From NCBI GenBank assembly GCA_039707655.1, contig CM077670.1, positions 146,610,001-146,674,000 of the forward strand: a stretch of DNA of 64,000 bases, in the 5' to 3' direction. The first letter of the stretch is position 1. Every line of letters begins with the position of its first letter. The notes under the pieces were generated by a model. The model had not been told where the DNA came from. It ran no database searches and was given only the letters and a program-made list of their open reading frames with translations. A program made the position numbers and the translations under genes. This DNA comes from Elymus sibiricus. Taxonomy: Eukaryota > Streptophyta > Magnoliopsida > Poales > Poaceae. Of the stretch, positions 56,001 to 64,000 are shown in pieces.

Positions 56001-56842
56001 TTCATGGTTTTCTTAATCTGTAGCATTCACTGGATCCTGGTAGTCATTGCTCCAAACCAGAACAGAGTTTACTACCTAGATTCTCTCAGAGATTCAATAA
56101 AGCCTTAGGATCTGATGCATCTTCAGCAATTCATGGATAGGTATTGAATTCTATGATGTTAAAATTTGCATTCATATCTGGTTCAAGAACTGAGTATGTG
56201 GAAATTCATCTTCATTTGCAGTGTGTTGGCATCGTGCATAACTAAACGAGGGAACCAGTTCAAGAGTGCACTACCTCTGCAGCACGAGATCGTTTATCCG
56301 GTAATACACCGAAATCCGTTATTTTCAGAAAATGTATCCAAATGTTTGCAAATACCCTTTCTTACGCTAGTCTAATGTTCAAGTTTCTAAATAAACCTCT
56401 TTCTATTTCTCTCCAAAGAAAAAATAAACATCTTACACAGGTTAGGTTGCTCCTAACAGGGCAAATACGTGACTAATTCTGTACAAAAAAATTCAGTGTC
56501 CTCAGCAACAACCAGGGACCAACCTTTGTGGATACTATGTCTATAGACACATGATCTCCATCTTCAATTCTACTGATTGCTGTAACGATGCACACAATTT
56601 AGCACCAGCAAGTCTGTATCTTAATTAATATCTTCTACTCCACTCGTATGGCACATTCTGATCTAAAAATCCTGCAGCTCATCTTTGAACCGATGACCCC
56701 TACACCGCTCCTCCCTGGTGAATTGATGGAGGTTAGGAGATTTATCAGCAACTTCTTCCTGAATCACTTCATCAATCCCACTGGTGATAATGAAGATTTC
56801 AGCATGGCTGTTCCTGAAACAATGAGTAAACATTCAACATGA
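53016..56842 (+). pseudogene. CACTA second gene: Transposase_24 plus Ulp1-like protease, with five in-frame stops
   Basis: Residues 1-450 hold a Ptta/En/Spm Transposase_24-type region (VYEVTDIDLKSWAPTKPDKA, AWRNWKHVVYKKYL, KRNTHPHRMGVAGY, SHDEELYRVMLKA). A Pro/Gln-rich 10-residue repeat (AQQSVTAAPP type, 54830-55180) follows, then a basic patch. The C-terminal exons (to 55681, 55764-55937, 56023-56140, 56222-56300, about 56496-56600, 56679-56842) encode a C48/Ulp1-like peptidase with catalytic-type HWILVVIAP, YYLDSL and GTNLCGYYVYRHM, and a closing ISNFFLNHF. Stops in frame: TAA 54363, TAG 55143, TAG 55320, TAG 55476, TAG 56106. The original protein may have removed SUMO-like tags or bound the subterminal repeats. 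Confidence 0.8.
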
Positions 56843-57089
56843 GTTAGCCGCTAAACATATACGCATGGATGCATTGTTTTCCATGTGATGAGGTCTTCGT
56901 ATTTCGTACACTATGATTATGTACTGCATTTGTCGATAAATCAGTGGAATTTAGCTAGCATTTGTGCAATTGCATATTGTTGCGAATTCTGATGAATGTT
57001 CGTCCTATGGACACTATTTGTTCAATTGCATATTGTGGCAAATTTGCTATTTGCAGGGCAATTCAAATGCGCTATTTTTGCTTTAACCT
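56843..57089. other. 3' flank of the second CACTA gene
   Basis: AT-rich, with no coding signal. It grades into the right subterminal repeats. Confidence 0.6.
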
Positions 57090-57726
57090 GGCCATTGATG
57101 TGCACACAGTTCGACTAAATGAGTGTGTGCAATCCAGAATGGAAAGCACATGCCACTCATAGCGGAACCGTCAGTGATACACAACAAATCGCAGACGGTT
57201 TTGAGCACTTCAATGTGTGCGTAGGGGCTCTTGAACTGTTTGTGATAGCACATTATCGCACACGAGAGCTTAGAGGAAACCGTTCCCAATGCAAAATACA
57301 ATCCCACTAGTAAATTGTTCAGGAAACGTGTGCGATGATGTCATGCATGGCAGATGATTGCCATATAATACTCGTGTGCGATGGGCCACATATCGCACAC
57401 AGTTTCTATGATGGCCCGTTTGCCTTAGGTACTATTTTACAAACGGTCCAATGTGAAACACCGTTTGGTTTCCGTGCACAATTAGAAACATTTGACTCAC
57501 CAATCCCACACATGCGCCAAAAATATAGTGTGTGCGATATGTTCATGCATCGCATACGATTACATTTGACGAGGCGTCTGCATCAGCGCTCCCTATCACG
57601 GACGGTTTCTGGGTCGTGTGGGAAGACCCCCCCCCCCCTATCGCACACACAGGCAAGGCGACAGTTTAAAACTCTGTCGTGGAAAGGCGGTAAAAACCGT
57701 TTGTATAGCAGCTCGCTGTACCAGTG
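57090..57726. repeat. CACTA right subterminal repeats
   Basis: GTGTGCGAT and its complement ATCGCACAC recur in both orientations (for example 57322, 57372, 57391, 57531, 57640). The last 40 bases, ending GCTCGCTGTACCAGTG, form the right terminal repeat. Confidence 0.8.
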
Positions 57727-58236
57727 TCAATTGATGGGCATCTCCATAGCCCGTTGATTAGCCTTGTTAATGTGAGACTATCTTCTTATTTTGGACTTCC
57801 CCTTATTGATCTTTACCACCACACTCTATTCCACCTATAGTGCTATATCCATGGCTTACGCTCATGTATTGCGCGGGAGTTGAAAAAGTTGAAGCACGTT
57901 AAAAAGTATGAACCAATTGCTCGGCTTGTCATCGGGGTAGTGCATGATAAATACTTTGTGTTAAGAGGATGGAGCATGACATGATTGTATGATTTTGTAG
58001 GGATAACGTTCTTTAGCATTTTTATTTTGAAAGACATGATTGTTTATTAGTATGCCTGAGTATTGATGTCTTTATATCAAATTATAGACTATTGCTTTGA
58101 ATCATTCGGATCTTATTATTCATACCGTAAGAGAAAGATTACATGATGAAACATGACAGGTAGCATTCCACATCAAAAATTCTATTTTTATTATTTACCT
58201 ACTCGAGGACGAGCAGGAATTAAGCTTGGGGATGCT
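57727..58236 (+). other. Sabrina-type 3' end with polypurine tract
   Basis: It resumes the Sabrina internal sequence after CACTA. It ends CTCGAGGACGAGCAGGAATT, then AAGCTTGGGGATGCT (58222-58236), the polypurine tract directly before the 3' LTR. No coding sequence. Confidence 0.85.
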
Positions 58237-59483
58237 TGATACGTATCCAACGTATCTATAATTTTTGATTGTTCCATGCTATTATAGTATCAATCTTGGA
58301 TGTTTTATATGCAATTATATGCCATTATATATCATTTTTTTGGGACTAATCTATTATCCTAGTGCCCAGTGCCAGTTGCTGTTTTCTGGTTGTTTTTGCC
58401 TTTTCAGAAAATCATTATCAAAAAGTGTCCAAACGAGAAAAAACTTTGGATTAATTTTTTCTGGACCAGAAGAGACCCAGGAAGCTTCGGGAGAAGACCA
58501 GAAGAGTCACGAGGAGGCGACAAGCCTGGAGGGCGCGCCCAGGGGGGTAGGCGCGCCCCCCAGGCTTGTGGGCCCCTCGTGGCACCTCTTGACCTAATTC
58601 CTTCGCTATAAATTCACAAATATTCCCAAACCAGCAGAGAGACAGAAGAGAAAACCTTTCCGCCGCCGCAAGCCTCTGTTCTTCCGTGATCCCATCTTTG
58701 TATTTCTCTCCGATCTATTGATTTGGTTTGGCCTACTAGATTGATTTATCTTGCAATGGGAGAGGTGCTTTGTGATGGGTTCAATCTTGCGGTGCTCAAT
58801 CCCAGTGACAGAAGGGGACATGACACATATTTGTATTGTTGCCATTAAGGATAAAAAGATGGGGTTTAATCATATTGCTTGAGTTTACTTTGTCTACATT
58901 ATGTCATCTTGCTTAAGGCGTTACTCTGTTTCATACTTAATACGCTAGATGCATGCTGGATAGCGGTCGATGGGTGGAGTAATAGTAGTAGATGCAGGCA
59001 GGAGTCGGTCTACTTGTCTCGGACGTGATGCCTATATACATGATCATTGCCATGAATCTGTCATAATTATTTGCTTTTCTATCAGTTGCCCAACAGTAAT
59101 TTGTTTACCAACTATATGCTATGTGTTCGAGAGAGAAGCCTCTAGTGAAAACTATGGCCCCCGGTCTACTTTATCATATATTAAAAACCTAAAAATACCT
59201 TGCTGCAATTTATTTACTTTTATTTTAATTAGTATTTTATTTTATCTATTTATCTTTATAAGATTTAATCCTTGCAAATAACCGCTAAGAGGATTGACAA
59301 CCCTCTTATTTGCGTTGGGTGCAAGTGTTTGCTCTTGTGTGTGCAGGTGCGCTTAACGGAATTTTGCTTGGTTCTCCTACTGGATTGATAACCTTGGTTC
59401 TTAACTAAGGGAAATACTTATCTCTACTATACGGCATCATCCTCTCCTCTTCGGGGAAATACCAACGCAGACTACAAGTAGCA
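58237..59483 (+). repeat. Sabrina-type 3' LTR with an internal deletion
   Basis: 1247 bp against 1567 bp in the 5' LTR. About 314 bp corresponding to 29590-29903 are missing at 58697, where CCCATCT is joined directly to TTGTATTTCTC. The TATA box is at 58607-58613. It ends AAGTAGCA before the ATGTG duplication. Confidence 0.95.
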
Positions 59484-59488
59484 ATGTG

Positions 59489-60671
59489 TTGTGATCGTCA
59501 CTACTAGTTGGAATAGCTTCTACCCACTTAGTAACGTAATCAACAACAACTAAAATATGAGTATACCCATTAGAGGAAGGAAAAGGTCCCATATAATAAA
59601 AACCCCAAAGATCAAATGGTTCAATAACAAGCGAATAATTCATAGGCATTTCCTGACGTCTACCAATATTACCAATTCTTTGACATTCATCACAAGAAAG
59701 GACAAACTTACATGCATCTTTGAAGAGAGGGCCAATAAAAGCCAGATTGTAATACCTTATGTGTAGTTCTGTCTCCCGCATGGTGTCCTCCATATGCCTC
59801 GGAGTGACACTTCCGTAGGATTTGTTCCAGTTCATGCTCAGGTACACAGCATCTAATAATACCATCTACTCCTTCTTTATATAAATGTGGGTCATCCCAA
59901 AAGTAATGCCTTAAATCAAAGAATAACTTTTTCTTTTGTTGGTATGTGGAACAAGGTGGTATATATTTAGCAACAATGTAATTAGCATAGTCTACATACC
60001 AAGGAGTGTTACGAGAAGCATTTATCACAGCTAATTGTTCATCAGGGAAATCATCATTAATAGGAAGTGGGTCATCAAGAACATTTTCAATTCTAGACAA
60101 ATTATCTGCTACGGGGTTCTCAGCTCCCTTTCTATCAACAATATGCAAATCAAATTCTTGTAGCAAAAGAACCCACCTAATAAGTCTAGGCTTAGCATCT
60201 TTTTTTTCCATAAGGTATTTAATAGCAGCATGATCAGCATGAATAATAACTTTGGAATTAGCAATATAGGATCTAAATTTATCACATGCAAACACAACTG
60301 CTAAAAATTCTTTTTCAGTAGTAGCATAATTTCTTTGAGCACTGTCTAGAGTCTTACTAGCATAATGAATAACATCCAATTTCTTATCAACTCTTTGGCC
60401 TAGAACGGCACCAATAGCATAGTCACTAGCATCACACATAATTTCAAAGGGTAGGTTCCAATCAGGTGGTTGAACAATAGGTGCAGAAACTAAGGCTTTC
60501 TTAAGTATTTCAAAGGCTTCTACGCAATCATCATCAAAAACAAATGGAACATCTTTTTTGCAAGAGATTAGTAAGAGGCCTTGAAATTTTAGAGAAGTCT
60601 TTTATAAACCTTCTATTGAAACCAGCATGACCAAGGAAACTTCTTATACCTTTGATATCTCTAGGACATGG
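59489..60671 (-). pseudogene. pol: Gypsy-B RT end, RNase H and integrase N-terminal half (interrupted)
   Basis: On the minus strand from 60671 the order is: the reverse transcriptase tail ([34 protein letters not shown]); the RNase H ([67 protein letters not shown]); and the integrase zinc finger and first Asp region ([68 protein letters not shown]). The usual FDYMGPF is FYYMGPF here, which loses the first catalytic Asp. A frame break lies near 59710-59740. The DDE core continues at 29122. Confidence 0.9.
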
Positions 60672-61164
60672 TGTCGGTGTGAAAACTGGTTGACCTCGGT
60701 GTAGGGGATCCTGAGCTGTGGATCTCGGATCAATGGTAACAGGACAAGGGAGACAATGTTTACCCAGGTTCGGGCCCTCTCTATGGAGGTAAAACCCTAC
60801 GTCCTGCTCTTGTTTATATTGATGATGAAGTATCGAGTACAAGCTTGATCTACCTCAAGATCGTCAGGAGAAGCCTAACCCTAGAGCTAGGTGGATGGTA
60901 ATTGTGATTCCATGTCCTCTACAGGCTAAACCCTTCGGCTTATATACACGCCAGGTAGGGGCACCTAGGGTTACATAGGCGGTATCTGGGGATGCATATG
61001 GAGGCGGTAGGAGAGGTCTTGGGGTATACTCCAAGTCTTTGGCACAGACCGTCTTGATCACGTCACAGCTTCCGGAGTCCATCTAGATGAGAACAGGGCC
61101 TTCGGGCCCAGCCCGAGGACTATGGGCCTTCTAGGTTGGTACCTCCTAGTTCAGGACACCGTCA
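60672..61164 (+). repeat. 5' LTR of the right-edge element
   Basis: It begins TGTCGG and ends CGTCA, followed by GTAGCCCCCGAACTAG. The block GGTTCGGGCCCTCTCTATGG (60768-60787) and the GGAGGTAAAACCCTACGTCC block after it are common to a large group of Triticeae LTRs of this type. Confidence 0.7.
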
Positions 61165-61771
61165 GTAGCCCCCGAACTAGTCTTCTATGCCGAGGACAAC
61201 ACCTTCGCCCTTCGCAACTTCGGATCCGGAGTCCTTGGCTCGACAGACGAGTTCCCTCCTCCTGTTGACACTTGTCTTCTTTCTCAAGGCTGCCGCAGAC
61301 CACTCCTCGAAGGAATGGCATCCCCAAAAACACGATCCATATCCGAGGTTGTGGAGTTACTTAGCCTCAAAGGCCTGCCACGTAGGTGTGAACAGTACTG
61401 TCTAGCCTGACAACTTTATCGAAGCAGCACCACCCATGACCCGGCGAGCAGTAACTGCTCACTCGAATCGTGGCCCGAGGCAATCTTTTTACAGGCGCGT
61501 CCCATTGAAACGGAGATCGTGCCCACTTTTTAAGGGATATCATTAAGATTTTGTTTCTCCCTATATGCATAATGGCATCTTTTACGGGTAATGGCGATTT
61601 CAACGGCGCAGAAGGAGGGACTCTTGGCCTTTTTACTAGTCCATATAAGAGCGAGGGGGTACCAGCAGAGAGTACACGCTCCCTTGCTTCCCTGCCTATC
61701 GCCTTCCAAGCTCCACTGCTCAGATCCAATCCCAAACTCTCCCCACTCCCTCAGCGCCCTTCGCCTCAACA
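61165..61771 (+). other. Leader of the right-edge element
   Basis: Untranslated sequence between the LTR and the first ATG, C-rich towards the end. There is no convincing gene in it. Confidence 0.6.
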
Positions 61772-64000
61772 ATGGCGGAGCCCAACCTCAAGGGGCACTG
61801 GGGCAGCTCCTCCGTGACAGAGGGCACCATTCTGGAGCTCTGTAGCACGGGGTACATCCTTGCGGAGGTCCGCACTCGCGCGCCCACTCCAAAGCAGTGC
61901 ATACCCACCCCCGAAGCCAGGGAGCGGGTCGTCTTTGTCCCCCACTTCATCAGGGGTTTGGGGTTCCCGCTGCACCCCTTTGTGCGCGGGATCCTGTTCT
62001 ACTACGGGCTAGATTTTCACCATCTAGCCCCGAATTCCATCCTCCACCTCGCCACCTTCATCACGGTCTGCGAGGCCTTCCTCTGCATCGAGCCACACTT
62101 CGGGCTATGGCTGAAGATCTTCGGCGTCAAGCCAAAGTCTAGCGACTCCGAGCTCACAGAGTGCGGGGGAGCAATGATCAGCAAGAACCATAAGGCAGTC
62201 TGGTTCAAAGGCACCTTCATCGAGACCATCAAGGAGTGGCAGCGCGAGTGGTTTTACATCACAGAGCCGCTCGCTGCCGGCCAAGCCGAGGTCGAGTTTT
62301 TGGCTGGCCCTCCGAAGAAGCTCGTGTTCTGGAAGAGGAAGGGCATGGACTAGGGGAACCCGGCGGAGGTGGAGACGCTGACCAAGAAGATCGACTTCTG
62401 GATAAACCAGAGGGGCATCAAGCTGACGGACGTGGCGAACGTCATGCTCCACCATCGCATCCTGCCACTTCAAGCCCGGGCCACCCTGATGTGGGCGTAC
62501 AAGCCCGAGGACGCGGTGCCCCTCCACCACTTCTTCCGCTCCACCCCGGCAGGGATGTGGAAGCTGCTGTTCAAGTCGTCCAAGGAGGGCTTTCCCGAGG
62601 CCGGGAGAGATTTCGGCTTAGAAGCCGCCGCCAACGGCCCCGAGGTAAATTTCCATGCTCAATTACATGCTTTGTGCTTCTCAATTCCTCACAAATTTTG
62701 GCTAACCAATCCATCATTCACAGAAGTGGATACCCAAGGTACAGCGGATGCTGTGCCCGGCGCCGCAGCCTGAGTGGGAGAGGACTCCCCAACTTGTGGC
62801 CCTCCTAACCGAGGAGCCACACGTGGTGATCCCCAAGGAGTTCAGACCTCCAAAGGGCAGAGCGGGCCTCCGAGGTCGGGAGACCTCGGTCACCCGGTCC
62901 AAGGAAACCCATGCCTCCTCCACCCATGAAGACGAGGAGGGAGGCGAGGAAGAAAGATCTTCCCCTAAAGGGAAGAGGGCGGCGTCCGAGGGCGCCGAAG
63001 AGGAGGCAAGGCCGAAAGGCCCGAAGAGGCCGCGCAAGGCCTCAGCCGACCCCGTCCTGCTGGAGAAGCCCAGCTTCCCTGAAGATTCGGACGAGGAACT
63101 CCTCGCCCTAGGGAGGAGGAAACTAGTGCCCCGGAGGTATGTAATCAGTACTTAATTTAGACTTCGAGAGCATGTTTTTCCACATGAGACTTACAAGGGA
63201 TCTTTTGCCAGCCTACCGGGGGCCCGCCTCAGCGGCGACACCTCGAGCGATCTGCCCCCGTCAGACAGCGGGACACCCGAGCGCACCAAGACTCCCCCAG
63301 ATCTCGAAGGGCTTGGGGAAGTGTCGTCTAGTCTGGCCCCTCGAGTCAACACATCGGGGGCCGAGGTACCGGTCGTCGCAGCGGAGGTTGACACCTCGAC
63401 CGCACCGGGCCAAGGGGAACCAGTCCCCGAGGTCCTCAAGGAAGGGTTGGGCCAGACCCTCATTCCCAGCACTTCGGTGGTGGGTTCAGAGGTTGCTCCA
63501 CCCCCGCCTCCCATTGCGGAGCGGGTTGGTGCGGGGTGGCCTGAGGAGATGGAGGCGGCCCTAACGGGCTCCTCCATCGCAGAAGAGCACCGTGCTTTAC
63601 TTGGCACAGTGCTACAAGGCTTCCGGTCTGCGGAGGCCAGAATGCGTGAGGTCTTTAAGGGCCTCTTCAGGAGCTTTGAGGTACATTCTTTCGCGTTTGT
63701 AATTATGAATAACCTTCGAGTTTACGATTGTAGTAGCGGGCCTTTGTCCGAAGACTTATTGCGTAGCATGGCGTTTATAGGAGCATAGCCAGCCAGTAGC
63801 CCCCGAGCCCAAGGCTAGTTTGCCAAAATTGGCCTTGGGGTCGATGCTCGAGTAAGACTATGTTGCATGGTCTGTAGCCCCCAAGGCTCTGGTCAGTCTT
63901 TAAAAAGGGGGCGATCAGGGACTGACGCGTGAGTGCGTATTTGCAGGTGTCGTCCTCGGCTCCGAACTCTGCCTCCGAGGAGGTGGCAGAGATGAACAGG
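61772..64000 (+). pseudogene. Putative gypsy-type transposon (PF04195-like) protein, one stop, truncated by the window
   Basis: It starts MAEPNLKGHWGSSSVTEGTI. The domain contains RERVVFVPHFIRGLGFPLHP, FVRGILFYYGLDFHHLAPNS, LHLATFITVCEAFLCIEPHF and LWLKIFGVKP, a pattern typical of the PF04195 (Transposase_28) family found in grass Gypsy elements. A single TAG at 62351 (KGMD/GNPAEVETLTK) interrupts exon 1, which ends at 62644. Later exons about 62723-63136, 63211-63680 and 63950 onward encode an acidic/basic low-complexity section (HEDEEGGEEERSSPKGKRAA) and a Pro-rich linker to an Ala/Glu helix. The role in the retroelement is unknown. The gene continues past the window edge. Confidence 0.7.

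Larger units (their letters stand above)
43884..57726 (+). mobile_element. CACTA (En/Spm) transposon with four genes
   Basis: A 13,843-bp element starts CACTACTGCAGG and ends GCTGTACCAGTG (CACTGGTACAGC on the other strand), flanked by the 3-bp duplication TCA (43881-43883 and 57727-57729). Removing it restores the Sabrina sequence GACATCA/ATTGATGGGC. The terminal repeats match only in part, the left one being more diverged. It holds subterminal GTGTGCGAT repeats at both ends, two minus-strand genes, an intact tnp2 transposase, a 2.8-kb tandem array and a Transposase_24/Ulp1-like gene. Confidence 0.95.
29123..59483 (+). mobile_element. Sabrina-type Gypsy element, gag-protease only, with Angela and CACTA nested inside
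   Basis: Both LTRs start TGATACG and end in GGCA/AGCA, and a perfect 5-bp duplication ATGTG flanks the element (29118-29122 and 59484-59488). Its own sequence is about 8.0 kb after removing Angela (31565-40097) and CACTA (43884-57726). It has LTRs, a primer site, gag and protease, then 2.8 kb of non-coding DNA and the polypurine tract; no reverse transcriptase or integrase is present. The family name comes from the LTR start TGATACGTCTCCAACGTATC and is not verified. Confidence 0.95.
24474..64000 (-). mobile_element. Gypsy-B: minus-strand Gypsy (Athila/Fatima-like), running off the right edge
   Basis: The 3' LTR (24474-25991), a 3' ORF, integrase, RNase H and the end of reverse transcriptase are present in minus orientation. 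The integrase is split by the Sabrina insertion (29123-59483) and the reverse transcriptase by the element at 60672. The rest of pol, gag and the 5' LTR must lie to the right of 64000. Sequence of its own amounts to 24474-29122 and 59489-60671. Confidence 0.9.
60672..64000 (+). mobile_element. Partial LTR element inserted in Gypsy-B RT (Tat/Retand-like Gypsy?)
   Basis: An LTR of about 493 bp starts TGTCGGTGTGAAAACTGG at 60672, after CATGG, the probable target duplication, and ends ACACCGTCA at 61164. The internal region from 61165 carries a spliced plus-strand gene with a putative gypsy-type transposon (PF04195-like) domain. No reverse transcriptase is in view; it would lie past 64000. I could not recognise a standard primer site after the LTR. 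Superfamily assignment is from the ORF type. Confidence 0.75.

Noticed and set aside
43884..57726. Reading the element as two separate CACTA insertions because the terminal repeats match poorly
   Set aside because: A single TCA duplication and exact restoration of the Sabrina sequence on removal show one insertion with a diverged left end.
1..64000. tRNA, rRNA or organelle insertions
   Set aside because: I looked for tRNA-like cloverleaf boxes and rRNA or plastid stretches and saw none; a dedicated scan could still find a short fragment.

Overview
The window is plant nuclear DNA from a grass of the wheat/barley tribe (Triticeae). The clearest marker is a complete BARE-1/Angela/WIS-type copia element with its typical LTR termini. 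Family names such as Sabrina and Angela rest on recognising terminal and coding motifs, not on a database search. I see no convincing host gene. The window is almost entirely transposable elements nested in each other, and most junctions are defined by exact target-site duplications (TSDs).

Layout, left to right. (1) 1-779: GC-rich low-copy flank with a small inverted-repeat element. (2) 780-10448: remnant of a minus-strand Gypsy LTR (Gypsy-A) holding a complete 8.0-kb Mutator-like element (MULE, 1799-9811). The MULE has long terminal inverted repeats (TIRs), a 9-bp TSD, an intact mudrA-type transposase, an intact seven-exon plant-mobile-domain (PMD) gene, and a third small gene read from the other end behind an array of E2F-like sites. 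(3) 10449-24473: a pol-less, Sirevirus-like copia element. Its 5' LTR is interrupted by a minus-strand Sabrina-type solo LTR (10633-16044), itself interrupted by a Helitron (11033-14880). (4) 24474 to beyond 64000: a minus-strand Gypsy (Gypsy-B) inserted in the copia 3' LTR. Gypsy-B's integrase is split by a Sabrina-type Gypsy (29123-59483). That element is split by the Angela-type copia (31565-40097) and by a 13.8-kb CACTA transposon (43884-57726). Gypsy-B's reverse transcriptase is also split at 60671 by another LTR element that runs off the right edge.

Two parts stand out as possible living or recently living systems. The MULE has all reading frames open, a perfect TSD and near-identical TIRs. 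Its layout suggests that alternative splicing may choose between the transposase and the PMD protein. The CACTA element carries an intact tnp2 transposase, two minus-strand accessory genes (one a spliced GRF-type zinc finger), a higher-order tandem array, and a second gene (Transposase_24 plus Ulp1-like protease) broken by five stops that all look like C-to-T changes at Gln codons. The remaining elements are coding-dead: pol is absent from the Sirevirus-like and Sabrina elements, and the Angela copy has stops, a frameshift and an RNase H deletion.
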